62,033 bases of DNA from NCBI GenBank assembly GCA_017937765.1, contig JAGBCY010000008.1, positions 1 to 62,033 of the forward strand, read 5' to 3'. Within the stretch, counting starts at the first letter, position 1. Each line of letters begins with the position of its first letter. Under the pieces are notes generated by a model. The model had not been told where the DNA came from. It saw only the letters and a list, made by a program, of their open reading frames with translations, and searched no databases. Shown piece after piece: positions 26,990-37,700 of this stretch. Position numbers and translations under genes: made by a program. The stretch comes from Alistipes sp. Its GTDB lineage: Bacteria > Bacteroidota > Bacteroidia > Bacteroidales > Rikenellaceae.

Positions 26990-29125
26990 TTATTTGTTTG
27001 CGATAACATAACCATAGGCGGGGAGTACCACCTCGATGCGACCCTCGCCCAAGCACTTGGCCGCAGCACCCTCGGTAGCCACAGCCACCTCCAGATTATC
27101 ACACTCCGCAAATGCGGGGAGCTCTACTTCGATGCTCTTAGCCTCGCCACGCACGTTGATACCAACAATGGCCCACTCGCCCATATAATGACGCACGAAT
27201 ACCCAAGCCTCGTCATCAACATATAGCGTGCGGTAGTCGCCATACATCAACGGCATCGAAGAGCGACGCTCTGCGATAAGTGCCTTAGTCTGAGCGAACT
27301 CCCTCTCCTGATAGTCGTTATAGCCATCGAAGCGCATCATATCGCGGTTATCGGGATCGTTCGCGCCCGGAACACCATACTCATCACCCTGATAGATACA
27401 AGGAACGCCCGGCACGGTAGTGATGATAGCCTTCAAGAGCTGCAAGCCGGCGTGGCCCTTGTCCATATCACCAACCTCGACCTCGCGGTGCCAGCCCTCA
27501 GCCTTATCGTCGGGACACCAGAGCGACATATCGCCACCAGCCAACGAGATGAAACGGGGCTTGTCGTGGTTACCCGTGATGTTACCCATAGTGTGGTGCG
27601 AGCCATAGGCTGCCTCCGACTCCTCAACCGTAGCCGCAATCAAACGCATCGAACGCGCCTCGTCGACGATGACGTCGCGCGAGTTGTGGTAGAGGTTGAA
27701 GTCGAACTGCGCGTCGATCATACCGCTCTTAACGTACGAGCCGATAAGCTCTACGTCGCCATATGTTTCGCCAATCTGCCATACATCGCGGTCGGGCATC
27801 TCGCTCTTCATCTTGTGCGTGAGCATACGCCAGTAGTTCAACGGAATATGCTTGCAGGCGTCGTGACGATAGCCGTCGAAATCGAAGTTACGCACCCAGT
27901 AGAGTGCCGTGTCGGTCATAGGATCGCACACCTCGTCGCGTCGTGTGTCGAGCGTGGGAATATGCTCATCGAACCACGTCGTTAGGCGTGTCTCGCCATC
28001 CCACTGGCCGATGTTCTTGCGGCCATCGGGCAGGTAGAGGTCGGTAGTCCAATCGGGGTGCTCCTTAAGCACGGGAGAGTCGATATGCAGGTGGTTAGCC
28101 ACGTAGTCGAGGATCACGTTCATCTCCTCGGCGTGAGCCATCGAGAGCATCGTACGAAGCTCCTCGTCGGTACCGAAGCGGAAGTCCACCTTAGTGTTAT
28201 AGATAGGCCAGTAACCGTGGTAGCCCGAGAACTTAGTATCGGGGTTAACGTTCTGACCCCACGCATCCTCGGGATTCTGCGTGATGGGCGAGATCCAGAT
28301 TGTGGTGATACCTAAATCCGTGAAGAAACCATCCTCAATCTTCTCGGTGATACCAACGATATCACCACCCTGATAGTCAACCTTATCCAATACCTCGGGC
28401 GAGTTGATCTTCCAGTCGTTGGCGGTAGTACCGTTATTGAAGCGGTCGATCATCAACGAGTAGAGCACCTGCGACTGGTGATCCTGACGGCGGATATCGC
28501 GAGCATCGGTAACCACCTCACCACGCTCCAATGGGAGCAATACGTCATTGAAACGGCCACCCTCCGATGCTGCAAAGACACGCACTGCCGAGCGGTCGTA
28601 ATCCGCAGCGCACTCGGGGATTGCAACGCTGATGGTGCTGCCCTCGATCTTCACCTTCTCGATCGTGTTGTTCTGCCACAAGGCCAAAGCCTCCGTTACG
28701 GGCACAGTTGCCTCGATGATGATGCGGCCATCCTTAACGCCCGTCGAAGACATATAGCTACCCTCGGTGTCGCGCTTGCCACCAAGCACAACGATCGACA
28801 GTGGCTCCCCGTCGTGCCACACCTCGATTGTCGACACCAGCACCTCGGCCTCTGTCGTCACGTCGAACTCGGCCCAGTCCTCGGCCGTAGCCGTGAGGCT
28901 CAGACGCGCATCCTCGGTTGTAACATCATCAGCACCAGCCCACTGGGGATAGTAGTCCGTAAGATAGTGCGACGTCGTTCCGGTCTTTATGGTCATAGGC
29001 ACGACCGTCGCCTTGTTACCAACAGCCCACTTGCCATTGGCTGTCGACTCGGCCGAGATGCAGTATGCTGCAACGAGCGATACCACAACGGCACAAGCCA
29101 CAAAAAGAATAGATTTCAGTCTCAT
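26990..29125 (-). CDS. GH13 alpha-amylase, large exported form
   Basis: A 711-residue GH13 enzyme with N-terminal signal sequence MRLKSILFVACAVVVSLVAAYC. The motif before Cys (VAAYC) is a poor lipobox, so it may be periplasmic. Residues about 25-235 are beta-rich accessory domains. The catalytic barrel begins near YSLMIDRFNNGTTAND, with the nucleophile Asp in FDFDGYRHDACKHIP, the Glu in VWQIGETYGD and the third Asp in ITGNHDKPRFIS. A C-terminal beta domain closes the protein. By position it is the operon's main starch-degrading enzyme candidate, a counterpart of SusG in role rather than domain layout. Its gene follows the GH53 gene after 117 bp. Confidence 0.88.
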   Translation of the reverse strand: MRLKSILFVACAVVVSLVAAYCISAESTANGKWAVGNKATVVPMTIKTGTTSHYLTDYYPQWAGADDVTTEDARLSLTATAEDWAEFDVTTEAEVLVSTIEVWHDGEPLSIVVLGGKRDTEGSYMSSTGVKDGRIIIEATVPVTEALALWQNNTIEKVKIEGSTISVAIPECAADYDRSAVRVFAASEGGRFNDVLLPLERGEVVTDARDIRRQDHQSQVLYSLMIDRFNNGTTANDWKINSPEVLDKVDYQGGDIVGITEKIEDGFFTDLGITTIWISPITQNPEDAWGQNVNPDTKFSGYHGYWPIYNTKVDFRFGTDEELRTMLSMAHAEEMNVILDYVANHLHIDSPVLKEHPDWTTDLYLPDGRKNIGQWDGETRLTTWFDEHIPTLDTRRDEVCDPMTDTALYWVRNFDFDGYRHDACKHIPLNYWRMLTHKMKSEMPDRDVWQIGETYGDVELIGSYVKSGMIDAQFDFNLYHNSRDVIVDEARSMRLIAATVEESEAAYGSHHTMGNITGNHDKPRFISLAGGDMSLWCPDDKAEGWHREVEVGDMDKGHAGLQLLKAIITTVPGVPCIYQGDEYGVPGANDPDNRDMMRFDGYNDYQEREFAQTKALIAERRSSMPLMYGDYRTLYVDDEAWVFVRHYMGEWAIVGINVRGEAKSIEVELPAFAECDNLEVAVATEGAAAKCLGEGRIEVVLPAYGYVIANK

Positions 29126-29242
29126 ATTGTTTGTGTTTTAGTTAATTTCTCACCATTTGCGGTACTGCGATACACCCTCGGGGCTGTACGCCTCACCACT
29201 AAATTATCTGCTACTACCATTCCCGATGCTACCAAACACCCT

Positions 29243-30550
29243 CTACCTCACGTCGCGCATCCAGTCGATACCCTCGTGGAGGTTGTTGTTATTGGTAAAG
29301 TCCCAGTAGGAGTTATTCTCCCACGTCGAGCCATAGCCCCACGCCGAAGGGTAGGTGTAGAGACCGAGGCCGTGACCCTGAGCCTTACCCTCCAACAGGT
29401 CGGGTAACGACTCCGTACCCCACGTGATGACACCGATGCCACCACCAGCCTTGACATCCTCGGCCAGAGCCCTAAGCCACGCACGCTGCTTCGCGGGGGT
29501 GTAGTTCACGGCATTCGTGGCATCGTTCCAATCGGGATAGTTGTACGAGTTATCGCACCAGTCGCCCATCCACTTGCCGGCAACTGTGCCCGTTGTAAAC
29601 GAGTGTGCCGTCTCGAGAATCATAATCTTCTTGCCATACTTCGACTCCATAGCCTCGCCCAACACCTTGAAGTTCTGGTACGAGCCCATCGAGTGTCCGA
29701 TATTAGAGCCGGGGTACCACGACAAGGCAATGACGTCGTAATTCGTACAGCCATTATAGGCATAGGTATCCACGTAGCCAATCTTCGAGGGGTTGGCGAT
29801 ATGGAGTGCCGAGAGCACATTGAGACTATACTTTCGAGCATAGTCGCGCACAGCATTATGGCCATAGTTCAGGAGACGCGCCGTGCGTGCCCCATCGTGG
29901 CTACCGTTAAGCAAGAAGCCGATATTTACCTCGTTACCCACCGCCACAATCACGGGGTCGATACCCTCGGCGTGGAGAGCCTCGAGCGTACCAAGCACCC
30001 AGAGGTAGAGCTCGCCGCCGAGCGACACCTCGTCGAGCGACTTCCAATCCTCGGGGATGTTGTTATGTGTAGCACCCGTAGCGGTGTACTTATCGTAATC
30101 GGGCTTGAGCGTGAGCATAATATCCAAGCCCTCGGCCTTAGCACACTTAGCATCCTCAAGGACACGATCCCACTGCTGCCAGTCGATCGTAACACCGTTA
30201 ATCTCCGAGAAGGGCTGGCGGTCGAGCTGCAGGCGCACGATATTTGCGCCGTGATCCTTGATCGACTCGTAGGGGTTCTTCACCTGGCCATCCTCGCGAT
30301 AAGTGAGTCCGAAGTCGATCAGGTAGTTCGCAAACGACATAGTCGTGCCCTTATAGAACTTCTTGGCCTCGGGCGTAGGCATAGGTCCCGGCTCGGGATC
30401 ATCACCCTCATTGCCGTCATCCTCGCCACCGTTCGGATCATCGGGCTGCTCCACGTCGTCGTTACTTGGGAGGTTGACATCCTCATCACCACCACACGCC
30501 ACAAAGGCAAACATCACAAAAGGCACAATACCCCAGATTAACTTCTTCAT
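29243..30550 (-). CDS. GH53 endo-beta-1,4-galactanase lipoprotein
   Basis: A 435-residue lipoprotein (MKKLIWGIVPFVMFAFVACGGDED, lipobox FVAC) with a 40-residue Asp/Glu/Pro-rich linker, then a GH53 barrel. FYKGTTMSFANYLIDFG, IVRLQLDR, LTLKPDYDKYTATGATH and the catalytic pair Glu207 (VAVGNEVNIGF) and Glu313 (IMILETAHSF) match arabinogalactan endo-galactanases. These cut beta-1,4-galactan side chains of pectin, which is unexpected inside a starch operon. The acidic stretch after Cys19 is compatible with surface export in Bacteroidetes. ATG at 30548-30550 is used rather than the one two codons upstream. Two hairpins precede it. Confidence 0.87.
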   Translation of the reverse strand: MKKLIWGIVPFVMFAFVACGGDEDVNLPSNDDVEQPDDPNGGEDDGNEGDDPEPGPMPTPEAKKFYKGTTMSFANYLIDFGLTYREDGQVKNPYESIKDHGANIVRLQLDRQPFSEINGVTIDWQQWDRVLEDAKCAKAEGLDIMLTLKPDYDKYTATGATHNNIPEDWKSLDEVSLGGELYLWVLGTLEALHAEGIDPVIVAVGNEVNIGFLLNGSHDGARTARLLNYGHNAVRDYARKYSLNVLSALHIANPSKIGYVDTYAYNGCTNYDVIALSWYPGSNIGHSMGSYQNFKVLGEAMESKYGKKIMILETAHSFTTGTVAGKWMGDWCDNSYNYPDWNDATNAVNYTPAKQRAWLRALAEDVKAGGGIGVITWGTESLPDLLEGKAQGHGLGLYTYPSAWGYGSTWENNSYWDFTNNNNLHEGIDWMRDVR

Positions 30551-30573
30551 ACTCATCGTTGATTTTTATTCGG

Positions 30574-30603
30574 GGTCGGGAGGCCGATCAAAGCCGCCCG
30601 ACC
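30574..30603 (-). promoter_or_regulatory. Intra-operon hairpin 2 (before the GH53 gene)
   Basis: GGTCGGG (30574-30580) pairs with CCCGACC (30597-30603), extended inward by GGC/GCC past one mismatch. No T tract follows on the minus strand, so it may protect or process the mRNA rather than terminate it. Confidence 0.6.
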
Positions 30604-30609
30604 AAAGGT

Positions 30610-30641
30610 GTAGCATCGCGCGCATACACGCGCGATACTAC
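30610..30641 (-). promoter_or_regulatory. Intra-operon hairpin 1 (after susE-like gene)
   Basis: GTAGCATCGCGCG (30610-30622) pairs with CGCGCGATACTAC (30629-30641), 12 of 13 bases, with a 6-nt loop. It begins 9 bp past the SusE-like stop. Confidence 0.7.
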
Positions 30642-30649
30642 ATAAGGAA

Positions 30650-33136
30650 TTAGATTGCGGGAGTTGCACCAGCCTCTACAACATATACATTGAGGTTTGC
30701 ACCGTCGATGTAGATATCATAGGGAGTGTCAAGCGTAACGTTCATAGTGATGTTGTCACCAGCATCAGCCGATACTGCGATAGCAGCACCAAGCTCGTGA
30801 ACGCCACCAGTTACAGAACCCATCCAAGTGCCATTCTTAAGCACCTTGAAGTTTGCACCCTCGTTCCAAGAGTCCTGGAAGGTAACGTTCTTAGCAACGT
30901 ACAAGCCGTTAACAAGCTCGGTAGCTACGTCCGAACCCCACTGTGTACCGTTAACATCGCCCTTGATAACCCAAGAGTCAGACGAAGCGGTAGGATCGTT
31001 CGAGCCTGCAACAGCCAACACGAGCTTCTCGCTTGCGGGGTTGAAGTAGAAGTCGTAAGTACCAGCGTCGATCCACATATCCTGACCACCATAAGTCAAG
31101 GCGTTCTCGCCGATAACGAGCTTCGAGCCGTCTGCATTACCATACTTCTCATCCCAAGCGTCGTTGAAGCGGATAAGGAGCTTACCCTCAGCAGCGATCT
31201 CCAAAGCCTCGGTTACATACCAACCGTCGCCACGAGCTACGAGGTCAACATCCGAACCCCAACCGTTGAAGTCACCGATAAGGCCATAGGTAGTCTCGGT
31301 GGGAGGCTCGGGAGTAACGGGAGCCTCACCATTTACGGTTGCGGCCCACTTGCCATCAGCACCCTTCTCAGTAAGAGTAATGACAACGTCGTCGTTAAGC
31401 TCTACGCCCTTGATATCAACAGTCTGCTCAGAGCCGTTGTTGAAGATAACGTTAACAGTTGCACCCATCATCTCGGGAGCTACCTCGAATACGTAGTATG
31501 TCTTGCCATCTACCTCCTCAGCCTCGAGAGCGAGACCGGGCCAAGTGCCACCTGTGTAGTTAGCACCACCATCATCCCAGATCCAAGCGTTGCAGTTCTC
31601 CCAGCCAGTAGCCGAAACATCGCCATAGATCTTCAACGACTTAACCTCAACACCACCGGGAGTCTCACCCTCGGCCATAACCCAAATCTTGAAGTCAACG
31701 ATGTTGAAGTAGATGTCGTAAGTGCCAGCAGGAGCAGCAAGGTTCTTACCACCAGCTGCCAAAACGAGCTCCTCGCCTACGGTTACCACGAAAGGCTCAA
31801 CGTCGCCAGCAGCACCATAGTTAATATCCCAAGCGTTGTTGAAACGAACCTTGAACTGATCAGCGTCAGTCAACGTAACACCTGTGCGAACATAGAGGTT
31901 CTCGCCTACCTCGCTCATATAGAGGTCAGCCTGGCCACCCCACTCGTTGATAGTACCAACGATACCCCAACGATCGGGCTCAGTTACAGGACCCTCGGGA
32001 ACGTCGGGAGTAGTACCGCCGCCGTTAGCACCAGTATCCTCCTCAGTACCGTAAGCCTTAGCGTTGAACTCGATAAGACCAGTTACAGGGTTGAAGTAAA
32101 CACGGTAAGTACCAGCAGCAACAGGAATGTTATCGCCACCATTAGCGCAGTCAACACCCCAGTTGAGATCCCAAGCACCATCTGCACGGAACTTCATCTC
32201 GGTATCAGCCGTAGCCTCGATATCAGCATAGAAGCGAGTCCACTTGGGGTTGTACTCCATAACGATATCAGAATCCCAGTTGCCGTTCAAACCGATAACA
32301 CCGATCTGATCAGCACCCCAGAGCTTCTTCAATACGAGAGTAGTGTTGTCGAACTCGAAGCCATAGAAACGCTTAGCATAACGCATAATATCCTGCGAGC
32401 CACCGCCAGTGATAAGCTGGATTGATGAGGGCTCGTCTGCCGCCGTTGCCTTAGTCTCCTCACCCCAGTTGCAAGTGTCATCCCAACCAGCGATACCGGT
32501 GAGCTTGAAACCAGTGTTAGCGAGCGATACGCCATCAGCATCAGCGAAGTCTACGACACCAGCGAAGGTAGTGCCAGACGATGCGTAATCGAACAAGAAC
32601 TGAGTGTTGTCGTGGCTCCAACCGCAGTAGTTACCGATAACCCAAACCTTACCATACTTCTCGGTGGGCAATACGTCAGCTACGTACGACTTGAAGGTAG
32701 CCTTCACAACGTTAGACATAAGGTCGCTACCCGATACAGCGGCACCCTTATCGGTGCTAAGCGTAGCAACAACAGCGAAATAGAGATCTACCTCCGTACC
32801 TGCCTCGGCAAAGTCCAAAGCCACAATGTTAAGGTCGGCCTGCGTCATAGTGAACTGTGTGTCTTTAAACGTAGCCTTAGCCTTCTTCATATCGGCCATA
32901 TCCTCCGACTTAGATACGTAGAGGTTATGAGCACTTCCAGTAGGCACGCCGAAATCGGCCTTCGTATAATCTACAACGATATCAGCACCACCATCCGAGA
33001 GTGCGCAACCCTCGATGGCACCCAACGTGGGAGCTACAGCATTCTCCGGGAAATACTGCACGTCAATATGCTCCTGTGTACACGAGGTGGCAACCACACC
33101 CGTAAGAGCCAAAATGCTATATAATAACTTTTTCAT
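30650..33136 (-). CDS. susE: SusE/SusF-like outer-membrane starch-binding lipoprotein, six modules
   Basis: An 828-residue lipoprotein (MKKLLYSILALTGVVATSCTQ, lipobox ATSC). The first about 155 residues match the SusE N-terminal domain. Then come six beta-sandwich modules of 80-110 residues, each opening with a phrase like VWVIGNYCGWS, IGVIGLNGNWDS, WGIVGTINEWGG, LKIYGDVSATGW, YGLIGDFNGWGS and WVIKGDVNGTQW, and ending in an AGTYxxYFNP-type strand. Module four (WDDGGANYTGGTWPGLAL) resembles CBM26-type starch-binding domains. B. thetaiotaomicron SusE and SusF are 387 and 485 residues, so this looks like a combined, expanded version that would hold starch at the surface. It follows susD by 36 bp. 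Confidence 0.85.
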   Translation of the reverse strand: MKKLLYSILALTGVVATSCTQEHIDVQYFPENAVAPTLGAIEGCALSDGGADIVVDYTKADFGVPTGSAHNLYVSKSEDMADMKKAKATFKDTQFTMTQADLNIVALDFAEAGTEVDLYFAVVATLSTDKGAAVSGSDLMSNVVKATFKSYVADVLPTEKYGKVWVIGNYCGWSHDNTQFLFDYASSGTTFAGVVDFADADGVSLANTGFKLTGIAGWDDTCNWGEETKATAADEPSSIQLITGGGSQDIMRYAKRFYGFEFDNTTLVLKKLWGADQIGVIGLNGNWDSDIVMEYNPKWTRFYADIEATADTEMKFRADGAWDLNWGVDCANGGDNIPVAAGTYRVYFNPVTGLIEFNAKAYGTEEDTGANGGGTTPDVPEGPVTEPDRWGIVGTINEWGGQADLYMSEVGENLYVRTGVTLTDADQFKVRFNNAWDINYGAAGDVEPFVVTVGEELVLAAGGKNLAAPAGTYDIYFNIVDFKIWVMAEGETPGGVEVKSLKIYGDVSATGWENCNAWIWDDGGANYTGGTWPGLALEAEEVDGKTYYVFEVAPEMMGATVNVIFNNGSEQTVDIKGVELNDDVVITLTEKGADGKWAATVNGEAPVTPEPPTETTYGLIGDFNGWGSDVDLVARGDGWYVTEALEIAAEGKLLIRFNDAWDEKYGNADGSKLVIGENALTYGGQDMWIDAGTYDFYFNPASEKLVLAVAGSNDPTASSDSWVIKGDVNGTQWGSDVATELVNGLYVAKNVTFQDSWNEGANFKVLKNGTWMGSVTGGVHELGAAIAVSADAGDNITMNVTLDTPYDIYIDGANLNVYVVEAGATPAI

Positions 33137-33172
33137 TTCTTGTTAGTTTTAATCGTTAAACGGGACTAACCA

Positions 33173-34744
33173 TTAGTAACCAGCATTCTGCTTGAGGTTA
33201 GAGTTTGCGTTAACATCAGCGGGGGGCAAGGGGAAGAGGTTACGGTGATCAGCAACAGCAGCACCATCCTTAGCAGCACCCTTATACTCCCAGAGGTAAG
33301 CGTCGGTAGTGAACTGACCGAAACGGATAAGGTCAGAACGACGGCAACCCTCCCACAAAAGCTCACGAGAACGCTCGTCGAGGACATCCTGTGCAGTGAA
33401 TGAGCTAACAGCTGCAAGGCCTGCACGCTCGCGAACAGCGTTCAACGATGCAAGACCCTTAGCCTGGTCAGCCTTACCACGTGCAGCACACTCAGCCAAC
33501 ATAAGGTGAGCATCAGCTACGCGGAACAAGGGGAAGTCATTGTCGACGAAACCAGTGGTCTGAGCAGCAGAGCCATCGTGGTTAACGTTACGGAACTTAA
33601 CCGACTTGTAACCACCCGATGTGAAGGTGAACATATCGGTAATCTCAGTGCCGTAAGCGGTGAAGAACATAGCACGAGCATCGCCCTCAGCGTAACGCTC
33701 CGACACCTGCTTAGTAACAGACAAACCACCCCAACCAGAAGAGATACCGGCCTCAGCAGCGTTCATATCACCACCCGTACCAGCGAAGATGAGGAAGTTA
33801 GTACCACCGTACGATGTAGTGTTGATACCATCGTGGGGAACAGCGAAGATGATCTCGTTAGCTGCACCGAATGTAGCGTTAGCAGTGAAGAGGTGGTTAT
33901 CGGCTGCGAACAAGTCAGCGAAGTTCTCGTGGAGCTGATACTGAGCAACAAGCTCCTCGCACAACTTAGCACACTCTGCATAGCGGTCCTCGCCGATGTA
34001 AACCTCAGCGTTGAGGTACAACTTAGCAAGGATCATCTTAACGAAGCCCTTATCACAACGGCCATAGACGTTAGTACCCTCAGCTGCAAGGTCAGAGCCC
34101 TCGAGAAGCTCCTTACACTCCTTCTCGACATAAGCGAAGAGGTCGGCACGGTTGATCTGCTTGGGACCTACGGCACCTACGCTGTTTGCCTCGGTAGCGA
34201 AGGGAACGTTACCGAACATATCAATAGCGTGGTAGTAAGACAAAGCACGCAATGCGCGAGCCTCGGCGATAAGCGCACCCTTGTTCTGGAACTTAACGCC
34301 CGTGATATTCTCGTTCACCTGGCGGATAAGCTCGTTGCAAAGGCTCACCTGATAGAAAATACGATAGTACATAGCAACGATAAACTGGTTAGATGCCTGC
34401 CAGTTCATATTGTGCATATCGGGCAGACCGGTATCGTTCCAGCAGCAAGTAGCCTCATCAGTAGTCAAGCACTGGAGGTTGAAGTAAGCACGGAGGTACT
34501 GACCGAAACCACCATCAACACCGTTGATATCGGGACCACCGTTAGCACCATCTGATGATGAGCAAGCAAGACCCTGATAGCACTTTGCGAGCAATGCCTC
34601 GTATGCCTCCTCAGAAGTCAAGACCTTATCGGGGGTTTGTACGTTAGGATCGATAGGAGTTACGTCCAAATCGTTAACGCACGAGCTAAAGCCAAGAGCA
34701 AATACTCCAGCTGCAGCCAACATTAAAACTTTAATATTTTTCAT
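33173..34744 (-). CDS. susD: SusD-like starch-binding outer-membrane lipoprotein
   Basis: A 523-residue SusD/RagB family protein that caps the SusC transporter and binds the glycan at the cell surface. The lipobox is GFSSC in MKNIKVLMLAAAGVFALGFSSCVND. The N-terminal region SEEAYEALLAKCYQGLACSS and TPR-type helices (SLCNELIRQVNENITG, ARALRALSYYHAIDMFGNVP) are typical, as is the C-terminal LNAVRERAGL-FTAQDVLDERSRELLWEGCRRSDLIRFG. It lies 23 bp after susC and 36 bp before the SusE-like gene, the usual order. Confidence 0.95.
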   Translation of the reverse strand: MKNIKVLMLAAAGVFALGFSSCVNDLDVTPIDPNVQTPDKVLTSEEAYEALLAKCYQGLACSSSDGANGGPDINGVDGGFGQYLRAYFNLQCLTTDEATCCWNDTGLPDMHNMNWQASNQFIVAMYYRIFYQVSLCNELIRQVNENITGVKFQNKGALIAEARALRALSYYHAIDMFGNVPFATEANSVGAVGPKQINRADLFAYVEKECKELLEGSDLAAEGTNVYGRCDKGFVKMILAKLYLNAEVYIGEDRYAECAKLCEELVAQYQLHENFADLFAADNHLFTANATFGAANEIIFAVPHDGINTTSYGGTNFLIFAGTGGDMNAAEAGISSGWGGLSVTKQVSERYAEGDARAMFFTAYGTEITDMFTFTSGGYKSVKFRNVNHDGSAAQTTGFVDNDFPLFRVADAHLMLAECAARGKADQAKGLASLNAVRERAGLAAVSSFTAQDVLDERSRELLWEGCRRSDLIRFGQFTTDAYLWEYKGAAKDGAAVADHRNLFPLPPADVNANSNLKQNAGY

Positions 34745-34767
34745 AATACTTATTCGATTTTAGACGA

Positions 34768-37700
34768 TTAGAAATTGAACTTCACACCGAGGATGTAGGT
34801 ACGAGGACGGGGGTACATATTGTTGTCGATACCTGAGTAAATCTCGGGATCAAGACCCTTATAGCCCGTGAACGTAGCTACGTTCGATACTGTACCGAAT
34901 ACGTCGAGAGTCAAACCACGCTCGTCAACCTTACCGAGATCGAAGCGGTAGCTCAACGTTACGTTGTCGATCTTGAGGAACGATGCGTTGCGTACGTAGT
35001 AGTCCGAGAGATACTGACCCGACGAACGGAAGTTAGTCGTAGGAGCAGTAACAACACGGTTGTTGGTGAAGTTGTTAGTCCAGAGATCGGTCAAGAGCTC
35101 ACCGTTAGACGAGATGTTGTCGTAAACGTAGTTGCCGATGTTAGCGTGAGCCGATACAGCAAGCGTAAGAGCCTTCCACGAAAGCTGAGTGTTGAAGCCG
35201 ATAGTTACATCGGGAGCAGCCTTCTTGTAGACATACTTATCCTTCTCGTTTACAGTGCCGTCGCCGTTGCGGTCAACGTACAAGCCCTCGATAGGACGAC
35301 CGTTAGCGTCGTAGATCTGCTGGTAAACGTAGAACGAGTTAGTGGGCTGGCCTGTCTGGTGAACCTGACAAGTACCACCAACACCACCAGAGTAACCACC
35401 AGTGTCGATACCGTAATAACCCTCAGCCTCGTCGTCGTTGGTCAAACGAGTGATCTCGTTGCGGTTCCAAGCAACGTTAGCACCGATGTTCCAGTACCAA
35501 TCCTTGCTCTGGATAGCGATAGCGTTGATCTCCAACTCAGCACCGATGTTCTTCAAGTCACCGATGTTGGCGTTGAGGTAGTTGGTGAGGTTAGCACCAG
35601 CAGCGATAGGAATAAAGTTCAAGAGGTCCTTAGTCTCACGATAGTAGAAGTCTGCGCTTGCAGTGATACGACCATCGAGGAAACCGAAGTCAAGACCTGC
35701 GTTGTAGGTAGTTGTAGTCTCCCACTTAAGGTCGGCGTTGTAACCAACAGGCTTGATAGGATAAACAATACCATTCTCAGTGTAGCCACCGAAGGGGTAG
35801 TACGAACCGAGCGTATTATTATAATAGGTAGGCTGTGAGTCGTAAACGCCACCTGCATCCTGCTGACCAGTCTGACCGTAGCTCAAGCGGAGCTTCAAAG
35901 CTGACAATACGTCGCTATCCTCCAAGAATGCCTCGTTCTTGATGTTCCAAGCCAAAGCTACTGAGGGGAATATACCCCACTTATTGTTCTTGAAGCGTGA
36001 TGTACCATCCGAACGGAGAGTTGCGGTGATAGAGTAACGGTTAGCGTAAGAGTAGTTTACACGACCGAAGAACGACACGAGGAAGTATTCCGACTTAGCG
36101 ATCTTAGGCTCCGAGAGGTAGTAGTTAGCAGCTGTCTCCTCGATAGCTACGTAAGGCTTACCACTGTCAACATCCCACTTCGCTACGTCAGCTACGCGGT
36201 AAGTCTCGTTGAACGACTGAGTGTAGAAGTGCTGCCAAGAGTAACCGACCATTGCGTCGAACGAGTGGTCGCCCCAAGTCTTAGCATAGGCACCATAGAG
36301 CTCCAAAGTCTGGTCGCGCTTGAGCTGCGAGTAGTTAGTGTGCGAACCTGAACCAGCCTCAGCAGTAGCGTGGCGTGACTGCTCAGCACCGGGAGCTACG
36401 TCAACAGTACCGTTAGACTTCGAGTAGTCCAAACCGAGGTTAAGGTTAAGACGGAGATCCTCCAAGCCGTGGATCTTATAGTCGAGCTGAACGTTACCAG
36501 CGAAACGCTTAGCGGTAGCGAGGTCGTGCTTATCCTGAAGCAACGCTACGGGGTTCTGGTTAGCCATTGTGTTGTGCTTACCGTCGATACCACGCCAAGT
36601 GTAGTAGCCATTGATGCCACCCTCCTCATCCGAGAGGTACACGGGCTTAGTAGGATCGAACTGAACAGCCTGAGAGATAGCTGTCTGGTTAGCGAAACGG
36701 TTGTCCATAATCATACCCTTACCATTGAGGCTCACGGTGAGGTGGTTGTCAAAGAAGGTAGGATTAAGGTTCAACGACAAGGTGTGACGCGACATATTCG
36801 ATGTCTTAAGCGTACCATCCTGATTGAGGTAACCTACTGATACACGGTAGGGAAGGTTGTCGTTCTCGCCCAACTTGATGTTACCAGCGAGCGATACGTT
36901 ACCCTCGTAAGACTGTGCAAGCTGGTAGACCTCGCGCTGCCAATCGGTATTCTGACGGCCGTTGCCATACTTCGTAGCCGAGCGGTAAGCGTCGGTATCC
37001 TGAGTGCCATAGTACCACTCCAAAGTCTGACGCATCTCGTCGCCGGTCATAACGTCAACATACTTGTGGTTGTGGCTCAACGATGTAGTGAAGTCGATAG
37101 AGAGACGGGGAGCACCCGAGTCGTACTTCGAACCTTTCTTCGTTGTGATGATGATGACACCGTTAGACGCACGCGAACCGTAGATAGCCGTAGCCGATGC
37201 ATCCTTCAAAACGGTGAACGACTCGATATCCGAGGGGTTGATAGAAGCCAAAGCATTCGACACACCCGAGATACCTGAGTTCGATACGGGAAGACCGTCG
37301 ATAACTACCAACGGATCGTTAGATGCGTTGAGTGACGAACCACCACGGATACGGATTGTTGATGCAGAACCGGGGGCACCATCACCAGAGGTGATAACAA
37401 CACCTGCCGACTTACCACGAAGAAGGTCGGTGGGCGATGTTGCAAGACCCTTATTGGTCTGATCAGCCTTAACCGTAGAAACCGAACCCGTAAGGTCGTT
37501 CTTCTTAACGGTACCGTAACCGATAACGACAACGTCGTCGATCATAGCCGAGTCCTCAGCAAGGACTACGTGCTGGAGCTCGCTTGAGGCTGCGGCGAGC
37601 GACTGAGTCTCGTAACCAATGAAGCTGATTACGACGATTGACTCCGCACTGTTAACGTTCAGCACGAACTGACCGTTAACATCAGTGGTGATACCGTTTG

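Noticed and set aside
30797-32425. 542-codon open frame antisense to the SusE-like gene
   Set aside because: Mirrors the repeated modules of the sense gene; composition rich in Leu/Ser/Val/Thr without domains.
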